DNA from: Betaproteobacteria bacterium | GTDB lineage: Bacteria > Pseudomonadota > Gammaproteobacteria > Burkholderiales > Gallionellaceae | Direction of reading: 5' to 3' | Length of the DNA stretch: 18,384 bases | Assembly: GCA_028871775.1 (NCBI GenBank) | Contig: JAGWMH010000008.1 | Span: 1-18,384, forward strand | Shown here: in pieces, positions 7,499 through 13,975 of the stretch | How the letters are laid out: each line of letters begins with the position of its first letter | Numbering within the stretch: position 1 is the stretch's first letter | Translations under genes and position numbers: made by a program | The notes under the pieces: model-generated | Databases searched by the model: none | Seen by the model: the letters and a program-made list of their open reading frames with translations, nothing else | Told to the model about the DNA's origin: nothing

Positions 7499-8503
7499 TT
7501 ACACCCCCTTGTGGTAGCTCACCACGCGCTCGACCTCGTTTCTGGAGCCGAGGATCACCGGCACGCGCTGGTGCAGGGCGGAGGGCTTGATCCCCATGAT
7601 GCGTTCACGTCCGGTTGAGCTCATGCCGCCGGCTTGCTCCACAATGAAAGACATCGGGTTAGCTTCGTACAACAGGCGCAGCTTGCCCTGTTTGCCGGGC
7701 TCCTTGGTGTCAAACGGATACATGAAGATGCCGCCGCGCGTCAGGATACGGTGTACTTCCGCGACCATGGAGGCCACCCAGCGCATGTTGAAATTTTTCT
7801 CGCGTCCCTCTGGTGTCTTGCCCTTCATGCACTCGTCCACATAGCGTTGCACCGGTGCTTCCCAGAAACGCTGGTTGGACATGTTGATGGCGAATTCGTG
7901 GGTATCGGCCGGGATGGTCATCTTCGGGTGGGTCAGCATGAACTCACCGATGTCGTTATCCAGGGTGAAGCCGTTCACGCCATTCCCGGAGGTAATCACC
8001 AGCATGGTGGAAGGGCCGTACAAGGCATAGCCGGCGCAGAGTTGCTGGGTTCCCGGCTGCAGGAAATCTTCCACAGTCGGATTGGTTACATCATCCCTGC
8101 AGCGCAGAATGGAAAATATCGTCCCCACGGAAATGTTTACGTCAATGTTGGACGAGCCATCCAGCGGATCAAACGTCAGCAGATACTTGCCTTTCGGATA
8201 GCGTGCGGGAATGTGATAGATGTCGTCCATCTCTTCCGATGCCATCGCCGCAAGGTGGCCGCTCCATTCATTGGCCTTGATGAAAATGTCGTTGGTGATG
8301 ATGTCCAGCTTCTTCTGCGTTTCGCCCTGGACGTTCTCGCTGCCCGCACTGCCCAGCACGCCGATCAGGGCGCCCTTGTTCACGCTGTGGGCAATCTGCT
8401 TGCAGGCGGTGATGATGTCGCTCAGCAGGCCGGTAAAGTCGCCGGTCGCGCCCGGAATGTGTCTTTGTTCTTCGATGATGAATTGCACTAAGTTCTTGCC
8501 CAT
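7499..8503 (-). CDS. fbp: Fructose-1,6-bisphosphatase class I
   Basis: This 334-aa Mg-dependent phosphatase hydrolyses fructose 1,6-bisphosphate to fructose 6-phosphate in gluconeogenesis and the Calvin cycle. The metal-binding signature [11 protein letters not shown] is at 111-121, with Glu90/Glu91 in ASEEMDD and the C-terminal EQAGGMSS block. I chose the ATG at 8503 ([12 protein letters not shown]) rather than an in-frame ATG 30 codons upstream. It gives the usual family length and N-terminus and has GGGAA just upstream, whereas the upstream extension is Arg-rich and unlike the family. It heads the leftward cluster fbp-purE-purC-can. Upstream is a 213-bp divergent spacer shared with a small hypothetical gene. 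A Calvin-cycle role fits the cbbQO genes a few kb away, but no other cbb enzyme is adjacent. Confidence 0.96.
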   Translation of the reverse strand: MGKNLVQFIIEEQRHIPGATGDFTGLLSDIITACKQIAHSVNKGALIGVLGSAGSENVQGETQKKLDIITNDIFIKANEWSGHLAAMASEEMDDIYHIPARYPKGKYLLTFDPLDGSSNIDVNISVGTIFSILRCRDDVTNPTVEDFLQPGTQQLCAGYALYGPSTMLVITSGNGVNGFTLDNDIGEFMLTHPKMTIPADTHEFAINMSNQRFWEAPVQRYVDECMKGKTPEGREKNFNMRWVASMVAEVHRILTRGGIFMYPFDTKEPGKQGKLRLLYEANPMSFIVEQAGGMSSTGRERIMGIKPSALHQRVPVILGSRNEVERVVSYHKGV

Positions 8504-8677
8504 ATATTTCCCGGTTGGCTGATTTTGAAGTCTGTGGATTTTACATGCTTTCGCGCGCACTCTCCATACGTGCCTGCGCCCTTGCATGTTCAACCGCCAG
8601 CCCTATTTTTTTCTGGTTGGCTTGCAATGCATCTTGATGCCTCGCCCTTGCCGCTTACTGGGAGCAAGCCTGGTTTG

Positions 8678-8686
8678 TGATATAAC
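8678..8686 (+). promoter_or_regulatory. Extended -10 promoter for the 71-aa gene
   Basis: TGATATAAC at 8678-8686 matches the extended -10 pattern (TGn followed by TATAAT with one mismatch). It is 31 nt upstream of the small gene's ATG, giving a short leader that contains GAGGGAG at 8708-8714 as a strong ribosome binding site. No convincing -35 is present, as is usual for extended -10 promoters. The rest of the 8504-8716 spacer shows no other feature I can support. Confidence 0.4.
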
Positions 8687-8716
8687 CACTCTTGTTCGGT
8701 AAATTTTGAGGGAGTT

Positions 8717-8932
8717 ATGCTGAAATTTAATTTTTCCTTGAGGACACGGGATGGGCAAACGGTTGAGAATATCCAGCTTTATGGTAAGGATTTGCCGGAT
8801 GCGGAACGTAAACTGCGCCAGATGTACCGCAATTGTGAAGTGACACAATACAAAATAATAGATCCGGACAATAAAATTGCACAGTCGGCGGATATAGAAG
8901 ATGTGCTGTCGCTGATTGCCAAAGACAGCTGA
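8717..8932 (+). CDS. Small conserved-looking hypothetical protein (71 aa)
   Basis: The ATG follows GAGGGAG at ideal spacing and an extended -10 element, so expression is well supported. The 71-residue product is cytosolic, with no signal or membrane segment. It reads as a strand (MLKFNFSLRTRDG), a second strand (QTVENIQLYG), an amphipathic helix (DLPDAERKLRQMYRN), a strand (EVTQYKIID) and a C-terminal acidic helix (IEDVLSLIAKDS), a compact alpha/beta arrangement. I believe similar small proteins occur in beta-proteobacteria but cannot name a family or function. It stands alone, divergent from fbp and convergent with the parA-like gene, with 89 bp to the latter's stop. Confidence 0.75.
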   Translation: MLKFNFSLRTRDGQTVENIQLYGKDLPDAERKLRQMYRNCEVTQYKIIDPDNKIAQSADIEDVLSLIAKDS

Positions 8933-9021
8933 GAATGAAACTGCGGGAAGCGCATAGTGCCATTCCCGGTTCTTTGCGCAATCCCGGGTTCCGTGATTCT
9001 CACCGCATTATCCGGCCAGCG

Positions 9022-9789
9022 CTATTCAATAAACCCGTCGGCCAGCAATTCATCGAGCAGTGCATCATAGTCATGCGCACCATGGCTGTTTGGCGCGTGC
9101 TCGAAGATGGTTTTATTCAGTGCCGGGCTTTCCGCCAGGCTGACGTTTTCCGAAATGAGCGTCCTGCAAACATCCGTACCGAATTCCGTTTCGGCCATTT
9201 GCAGGATATCTCTCGCCATGCGCCGCCGTGAGTCAAAACGGGTGATCAGATAACGACGGTTAACACGACGCTTCAACACCTGTTCAAGTGCCTTGAGGGT
9301 TCTTCTAATCTGCATGGCGCCTTTGATGGACAGGTGATCCGCTGAAATGGGAATGATAAGGCCATCGCTGGCAAATATCGCATTTAAGGAAAGGACGCCA
9401 ACCAACGGGCAGCAGTCGATTATCCAGGGCGTATTCATATTCCCGTTTTTTTCCGCCTGCAAGCCTGTGTTCAGCTTGTTAATTGCGTTGTAACCCTTGC
9501 CATACAGCGCATCCACCTTGGACAGTTCGGCGTGCGACGGAATGATACTGATTCCGCTGGCCGATTCCTGGATCAGTTCACGCAGCGGGCGATTGCGCTG
9601 AAACAGGCTGAAAACGCTGTCATCGCCGGAATGGACGGCAATGCCGATAATGGAGCCGAATTGCGCCTGCGGGTCAAGGTCGATACCAACCGGCTCGCGG
9701 CCGCGGCGTGCCAGCGCGGCAGCAAGGTTAAGAGCAGTAGTGGTCTTCCCTACGCCACCTTTCTGGTTAAAAACAGCGACTATGGTCAT
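9022..9789 (-). CDS. Orphan ParA/MinD-type P-loop ATPase
   Basis: This 255-aa ATPase of the ParA family uses ATP-dependent dimerisation on the nucleoid or membrane to position DNA or large cargo. The deviant Walker A motif KGGVGKTT is at 10-17 with the signature Lys10, Walker A' DLDPQ is at 37-41, and Walker B IIDCCP is at 123-128 (usual form IIDxPP). It lacks a DNA-binding N-terminal domain, like chromosomal Soj, PpfA and McdA types. No parB, parS cluster, mcdB or chemotaxis gene is adjacent, so the cargo is unknown. It lies 206 nt downstream of cbbO on the same strand with a possible promoter of its own. Near cbbQO it could be a carboxysome-positioning McdA-type protein, but no shell genes are in the window, so this is only a possibility. 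Its ribosome binding site is poor. Confidence 0.88.
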   Translation of the reverse strand: MTIVAVFNQKGGVGKTTTALNLAAALARRGREPVGIDLDPQAQFGSIIGIAVHSGDDSVFSLFQRNRPLRELIQESASGISIIPSHAELSKVDALYGKGYNAINKLNTGLQAEKNGNMNTPWIIDCCPLVGVLSLNAIFASDGLIIPISADHLSIKGAMQIRRTLKALEQVLKRRVNRRYLITRFDSRRRMARDILQMAETEFGTDVCRTLISENVSLAESPALNKTIFEHAPNSHGAHDYDALLDELLADGFIE

Positions 9790-9834
9790 GGCGCATTGGG
9801 GTGGTGATTGATTTACATCATTGCAGCTGAAGCC

Positions 9835-9843
9835 ATTCTAGCA
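9835..9843 (-). promoter_or_regulatory. Possible extended -10 promoter for the parA-like gene
   Basis: On the minus strand TGCTAGAAT (9843 to 9835) matches the extended -10 consensus TGnTAnAAT. It lies about 45 nt before the parA-like ATG. This would let the ATPase be expressed independently of cbbQO. No clear -35 is seen. Elsewhere in the 9790-9995 spacer there are a TTACGTAA palindrome (9967-9974) and a weak TGGCA/TGCCA inverted repeat (9931-9951), neither with a T-run that would make a terminator for cbbO. Confidence 0.35.
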
Positions 9844-9995
9844 GAATGAAACCATAGCAAATTTTGCGGCATTCTATTTCCTGATCTAGGCCATGCGTGA
9901 GGGCGGCGAAGTGGTACGTTTCGTTTACCGTGGCACTTGTCTGGGATGCCAAAGTGTTACCTTTGCTTACGTAATGCCCAATAGCTGCTGTTAGC

Positions 9996-12305
9996 CTACC
10001 TGGTCAATGCCAGGAATAGTTGCGGCAAACGTTCCGGCAGCCGCTGGATGTTGTCGATCACGGTGTAATGGTTGCCGAAAATATCGGTCACATATTCGTC
10101 GGCTTTCGGATCGAGGTTGATGCAGTAGGTGTAAATGCTCTTGCGGTCAAGCTCGCGCACGGCGATGCGCGCATCCTCGATCAGGTGGCGCGGGTCTTTG
10201 ACGTCAATGTCGGATGGCTCCCCATCGGTCAGCACCAGCAGTAGTTTTTTGTCGGCCTCCTGATGCGCGAGATAATGCCCGGCATGGCGCATGGCCGCCC
10301 CCATGCGCGTGGAATAGCCCGCTTCCATCGCGGCCAGCCGCGCCTTGGCCTTGGCATCCCAGCGCTCCTGGTAACCCTTGAAGTGCAGGTAGCGCACTTC
10401 GTGGCGGGTGTCGGAATGAAAGCCGCCGATGGCAAACGGGTCGCCCATTTCCTCTATGGCCCAGGCCAGCAGCGAAACGGCTTCCTGGCCCAGCTCCAGC
10501 TTGCTTTGCGTGCAGCCTTCCGGCACGTCGCCCAGCGAGGCGGAGAGATCGAGCAACAGCGAGACCGCGATGCTGCGCCCGTCATGGCGGTGGCTCATGT
10601 TGATGCGCGGATCCGGAGTGATGCCGCACTTGAAGTCGATCAGGGAGCGGATGGCGATATCGAGATCGAGTTCCGAACCTTCCTCCTGATAGCGCACGCG
10701 CACCTTATGCTGCGGCTTCAACAGGTCGATGATTTTTTTCAGCCGCTTGGCCAGCGCGTGGTGCTTGGCCAGCAGCTTGTCTATATAGGCCGCGTCAGCG
10801 CTGCCGTGCAGATGCTCGTACACGCTGACCCAGTCCGGGCGGTAGTGCTGGCTGCCGTAATCCCATTCCGGGTAGAGCCGGGGCGGCAGCTTTTCATCCC
10901 TGGCTTCTTCCACGCGCTGCGCCCTGACCGGCTTGGATGCGGTTTCCTCTTCATCGCCCTCCTCGAAGAATTTCCACATCAGGCGGTTATCGTCGCGATA
11001 GCTGACTTCGGTGTCGGCAAAATAGATGTCAGCGCTGGAATCACTCGCTACGCGGGTTTCGGCGATGAACTGCACCCCGAGCGCAATCATCGAATCCGTG
11101 GTGGTGTTTCCGGCTGCCATAACCGAGTGGAAACGCTCCGCATACTTGAGTATGGCGGGATTGCGGTAGCCGTGCTGCGGGTCGAGCAGCGCACGCGAGA
11201 GCGTGAACATGCGGTGGCGCAGGCAGGATTGCCCCTCCGGGCAGGCACCTTCCCCGGGAATGGGATGCAGTGCGCACCACAGCTTGCGCAACCCCGGATA
11301 TTTGCGCATGGCCAGGTATTCCACACGGGAATCTTCAAGCACCTCGATGGCGATGCGCTGGAACGGGCTGAGGTTGTCCGCCTGAAGCGGCGTGGTCCAG
11401 AGCCGGTGTGCATGGATATGTGCCAGCAGGGCGCGGTAGCGGTCCAATCCAGATATGACTATCCCTCCCGAAGGGAGTCGTTCGCCCTCTCCCCCAGCCC
11501 CTCTCCCGCCAGCGGGAGAGGGGAGAATGAAATCGTCATACGCGTCCGGCAGATGGATGCCCAGATGGTCGAGGTAGGGCAGCGGCTTGCGCAAGGTATC
11601 GAACGCCAGCGAATAGGGTGCGAAATTGACCTGGGTAGCCCACAGCCCGCGCAGGTAAAGGTCCAGCTTGCGTTCATGATCCACCAGCAGGGTGCCGTGG
11701 CGTTCGCGCTGGAACACGGCGCGGCTGTCCGTCGATTGCAGCAGGAAGTAATCGCGTTGCCGGTCGGGGTCGTTGGCATAATTTCTGATGCCGTAATCCG
11801 CCCAATTCCTGAGCCCGCCAAGCGAAAGCTGGCTTAACAGGAATGGCACGCTCTTGAGGAAATCCGGCAGGCAGGGGCTGGCATACATGGAGTCTATGCC
11901 ATGCACCCTGGGCATGGTGCGCTCCATGGTCTGCATCACCAGATGCAGATATTCGGTAAACAGCGGGCGGCTTTCCAGCGCGCGCGCGGCTGCGGCCAGG
12001 CTTTGCAGGAATGGTGCGATGGCGGGGCTGTTCGGGGAACGCGCAAGTTTCAGGGTGAATGCCACCACCTCGGGAATGACAGCCTCGCCAAGCTGGGCGG
12101 CTACCTGCGGCATCTCCTCGAGAAACAGCAGCACCGGCTCCTCGCCGCGCCCTGTCTTGCAGATGGCATGCGCGCCCTCGATATAGGCCGTTATGCCCTC
12201 AGCAGAAAGCTTGCTGCGCGCGTAAGCCAGGCAGTCATCGAAAACGCTCTGCACCTGGGCAAAGCCGCAGTCCAGCGCCTCCCGCTCATCCTGAGTGGCT
12301 GTCAT
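9996..12305 (-). CDS. cbbO: CbbO, VWA-domain RuBisCO activase adaptor
   Basis: This 769-aa protein (NorD/CbbO family) binds RuBisCO and recruits the CbbQ hexamer, which pulls on RuBisCO to release inhibitory sugar phosphates. The C-terminal third (about 570-769) is a von Willebrand A domain with an intact MIDAS: DLSAS (586-590), Thr666 in GYSTRMG and Asp694 in LTDGEPSD. The N-terminal part is the helical domain of the family, followed by an acidic linker (FEEGDEEETASK, 447-458). Residues 262-283 are low-complexity Gly/Pro/Arg (PSPAGGRGAGGEG) encoded by a palindromic repeat, probably a neutral in-frame insertion in a surface loop. The gene starts 17 nt after cbbQ, so the pair is one operon. 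No RuBisCO gene (cbbL/S or cbbM) is in the window. A NorD role is less likely because no nor genes are nearby. Confidence 0.93.
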   Translation of the reverse strand: MTATQDEREALDCGFAQVQSVFDDCLAYARSKLSAEGITAYIEGAHAICKTGRGEEPVLLFLEEMPQVAAQLGEAVIPEVVAFTLKLARSPNSPAIAPFLQSLAAAARALESRPLFTEYLHLVMQTMERTMPRVHGIDSMYASPCLPDFLKSVPFLLSQLSLGGLRNWADYGIRNYANDPDRQRDYFLLQSTDSRAVFQRERHGTLLVDHERKLDLYLRGLWATQVNFAPYSLAFDTLRKPLPYLDHLGIHLPDAYDDFILPSPAGGRGAGGEGERLPSGGIVISGLDRYRALLAHIHAHRLWTTPLQADNLSPFQRIAIEVLEDSRVEYLAMRKYPGLRKLWCALHPIPGEGACPEGQSCLRHRMFTLSRALLDPQHGYRNPAILKYAERFHSVMAAGNTTTDSMIALGVQFIAETRVASDSSADIYFADTEVSYRDDNRLMWKFFEEGDEEETASKPVRAQRVEEARDEKLPPRLYPEWDYGSQHYRPDWVSVYEHLHGSADAAYIDKLLAKHHALAKRLKKIIDLLKPQHKVRVRYQEEGSELDLDIAIRSLIDFKCGITPDPRINMSHRHDGRSIAVSLLLDLSASLGDVPEGCTQSKLELGQEAVSLLAWAIEEMGDPFAIGGFHSDTRHEVRYLHFKGYQERWDAKAKARLAAMEAGYSTRMGAAMRHAGHYLAHQEADKKLLLVLTDGEPSDIDVKDPRHLIEDARIAVRELDRKSIYTYCINLDPKADEYVTDIFGNHYTVIDNIQRLPERLPQLFLALTR
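11457..11524. repeat. REP-like palindromic repeat inserted in the cbbO coding sequence
   Basis: Two adjacent inverted repeats lie inside cbbO. CTCCC-GAA-GGGAG is at 11465-11477, and a perfect 12-bp pair, CCCCTCTCCCGC and GCGGGAGAGGGG, is at 11498-11509 and 11512-11523. Base composition (pyrimidine-rich then purine-rich) contrasts sharply with the flanking coding sequence. The repeat is about 66 bp long, a multiple of three, and its translation contributes CbbO residues 262-283 without breaking the frame. Very similar C-rich palindromes are scattered in many proteobacterial genomes; I assign it to that general class from memory, not a search. Confidence 0.75.
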
Positions 12306-12322
12306 CTGGGTTCCATAGTGCC

Positions 12323-13135
12323 TTATTCAAAGATGGCATCGATGGCGTGGTCGAGCGTGTCGCGGATGTCCGCATCGTCGGTAATCGGGCGCACCAGCGC
12401 CATGCGGCAGGCGGCGCGGGGGGCGATGCCCTTGTTGATGAGGGTGGCCGCATACACCAGCAGGCGCGTGGAGATGCCTTCATCCAGGCCGTGCCCCTTG
12501 AGGTTGCGCGCAGTTTCGCCGATGCGCACCAGACGGGCTGCCGTGCCGGTGTCTATGCCCGCTTCCTTGCTGACTATGCCGGCTTCGACTTCCGCTGCTG
12601 CATAGTCGAATTCCATCGCGGCGAAACGCTGCTTGGTAGACTGCTTGAGATCCTTCATCAGGTTCTGGTAGCCGGGGTTGTAGGAGATGACCAACTGGAA
12701 ATCCGGATGGGCCTGGATCAGCTCGCCCTTCTTGTCCAGCGGCAGGGCGCGGCGATGGTCGGTGAGCGGATGGATCACCACCGTGGTGTCCTGGCGCGCC
12801 TCGACGATTTCATCGAGATAACAGATTGCGCCGTAGCGCGCGGCAAGCGTCAGCGGGCCATCCAGCCAGCGCGTGCCATTGGCATCCAGCAAGTAGCGGC
12901 CAACCAGATCGGAGGCGGTCATGTCCTCGTTGCAGGCCACGGTGATGAGCGGCTTGCCGAGTTTCCACGCCATGTGTTCGACGAAGCGCGACTTGCCGCA
13001 GCCAGTCGGCCCTTTCAGCATCACCGGCAGGCGCGCGGCATAGGCGGCCTGGTAAAGCCCGATTTCATCGCCCTGCGCCTGATAGAACGGCTCCTTACCG
13101 ATCAGGTATTGCTTGATGTCAAACTGTGTGCTCAT
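12323..13135 (-). CDS. cbbQ: CbbQ, MoxR-type AAA+ RuBisCO activase motor
   Basis: This 270-aa AAA+ ATPase of the MoxR group is the hexameric motor of the CbbQO activase, cytosolic and acting on RuBisCO inhibited by sugar phosphates. Walker A GPTGCGKS is at 42-49, Walker B YLDEI at 106-110, and the sensor-1 stretch VISYNPGYQN follows the LDKKGELIQAHPDFQ segment typical of CbbQ/NirQ/NorQ proteins. The length fits the family. The ATG at 13135 has AGGA 9 nt upstream. It is followed by cbbO after 17 nt. Upstream there is a 25-codon ORF with its own Shine-Dalgarno, then pgeF and rluD on the same strand, so cbbQO could be transcribed from the rluD-pgeF unit or from a promoter not recognised in the 105-bp spacer. 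NorQ is the main alternative name; pairing with this CbbO favours CbbQ. Confidence 0.94.
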   Translation of the reverse strand: MSTQFDIKQYLIGKEPFYQAQGDEIGLYQAAYAARLPVMLKGPTGCGKSRFVEHMAWKLGKPLITVACNEDMTASDLVGRYLLDANGTRWLDGPLTLAARYGAICYLDEIVEARQDTTVVIHPLTDHRRALPLDKKGELIQAHPDFQLVISYNPGYQNLMKDLKQSTKQRFAAMEFDYAAAEVEAGIVSKEAGIDTGTAARLVRIGETARNLKGHGLDEGISTRLLVYAATLINKGIAPRAACRMALVRPITDDADIRDTLDHAIDAIFE

Positions 13136-13154
13136 GAAAATTCCTGAAATGTGG

Positions 13155-13232
13155 TCATCTGTGTAAACCCGTGGCGGTGCTGTCTTTTACAGGCTGCACC
13201 CAGGCGTATTTCTCAAGGAGGCTCTTGGCCAT
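13155..13232 (-). CDS. 25-aa leader-like ORF between pgeF and cbbQ
   Basis: Directly after the pgeF stop, the minus strand reads TAAGGAGGAAAATGGCC: a consensus Shine-Dalgarno that overlaps the TAA, then an ATG at 13232. The frame encodes MAKSLLEKYAWVQPV plus ten more residues and ends in TGA at 13157-13155, 19 nt before the cbbQ ATG. It is the best ribosome binding site in this part of the window, and its position suggests coupling to pgeF termination or a leader for cbbQ. I recognise no family. It could also be the truncated remains of a longer gene that once stood between pgeF and cbbQ. Confidence 0.4.
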   Translation of the reverse strand: MAKSLLEKYAWVQPVKDSTATGLHR

Positions 13233-13242
13233 TTTCCTCCTT
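13215..13242 (-). promoter_or_regulatory. Hairpin pairing the leader-ORF Shine-Dalgarno with its own codons
   Basis: In the leftward transcript AAGGAGG (13242-13236) is perfectly complementary to CCTCCTT (13221-13215), 14 nt further on. The loop contains the ATG of the 25-aa ORF. The stem would hide the ribosome binding site, and a ribosome terminating at the overlapping pgeF stop would open it. There is no following U-run, so it is not an intrinsic terminator. Function is inferred only from the geometry. Confidence 0.4.
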
Positions 13243-13975
13243 ACTCCAGCCAAATGAAAGTTCCCATCCTTCCGGTCACGCCATCGCGCCGGTAGGAAAA
13301 AAAACGCACGCGGTCGGTATGGGTGCACAGCCCGCCACCGTAGATGCGCGTGATGCCCAGTGCATTCAGGCGCAGGCGTGCGAGCTGGTAGATATCGGCA
13401 TGCCATTTACCGGCTATACCCGGTACGAATGCAGCAGCGGCTTGCGGCTGTTGGGCGATGAAGGCCGCGCGCACTTCTTCGCCCACTTCGAATGCCGACG
13501 GCCCGATGGCCGGGCCGAGCCAGGCCATGAGGGTTTGTGGCGGCACGTTCATGGCGCGCACGGTGGATTCAATGATGCCGTCGCACAGGCCGCGCCAGCC
13601 TGCATGCGCCGCGCCGACCACGCTGCCCTGTGCATCGCACAGCAACACCGGCAGGCAATCCGCCGTCATCACCACGCACACCGCGCCGGGATGCGAGGAC
13701 ACACAGGCATCGCCCTCCGGCCAGCAAGTGGTATGCCCCGCATCCACCACCGCCGTACCGTGCACCTGCTTCAGCCACACCGGTTCGCTCGGCAGCAAAG
13801 GTTCCAGCAGCATGCGATTGCGCGCCACCGCCAGCGGCGCATCGCCGACATGGTCGCCGAGGTTGAGGCTGGCGTAAGGCGCGGCGCTCACGCCGCCGTG
13901 GCGCGTGGTTTGCATCGCCCGCACATTTTTCGGCGCGGGCCAGTCGGGGATAATGGAATGGTCAAGCAGGTTCAT
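13241..13975 (-). CDS. pgeF: Peptidoglycan editing factor PgeF (multicopper polyphenol oxidase/YfiH family)
   Basis: This 244-aa protein of the DUF152/YfiH family is annotated in older work as laccase. In E. coli, PgeF corrects serine misincorporation in the peptidoglycan stem peptide, and relatives act on purine nucleosides. The three metal-ligand motifs are present: His72 in KQVHGTAVV, Cys107 in TADCLPVLL and His124 in AAHAGWRGL. TRHGGVSAAPYASLNLG (24-40) is also diagnostic, and the length is normal. It overlaps the end of rluD by 14 nt, the same rluD-pgeF order seen in many proteobacteria, and is surely co-transcribed with it. Its TAA stop is fused to a Shine-Dalgarno for a small downstream ORF. 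Confidence 0.94.
   Translation of the reverse strand: MNLLDHSIIPDWPAPKNVRAMQTTRHGGVSAAPYASLNLGDHVGDAPLAVARNRMLLEPLLPSEPVWLKQVHGTAVVDAGHTTCWPEGDACVSSHPGAVCVVMTADCLPVLLCDAQGSVVGAAHAGWRGLCDGIIESTVRAMNVPPQTLMAWLGPAIGPSAFEVGEEVRAAFIAQQPQAAAAFVPGIAGKWHADIYQLARLRLNALGITRIYGGGLCTHTDRVRFFSYRRDGVTGRMGTFIWLE

Noticed and set aside
8504..8593. Thirty-residue N-terminal extension of fructose bisphosphatase
   Set aside because: It is Arg-rich and unlike the family. The ATG at 8503 gives the normal N-terminus and length and has a ribosome binding site.
8930..9002. TGAGAAT/ATTCTCA inverted repeat between the 71-aa gene and the parA-like gene as a terminator
   Set aside because: The 7-bp arms are about 58 bp apart with only weak internal pairing and no T-run.
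9931..9951. TGGCA/TGCCA inverted repeat after cbbO as a terminator or CbbR site
   Set aside because: The stem is only five pairs, there is no T-run, and it does not match a clear LysR-type site.
10263..11837. Long open frame (524 codons) on the plus strand opposite cbbO
   Set aside because: It is an antisense shadow of cbbO. Composition is not protein-like, there is no ribosome binding site, and the repeat inside contributes to its openness.
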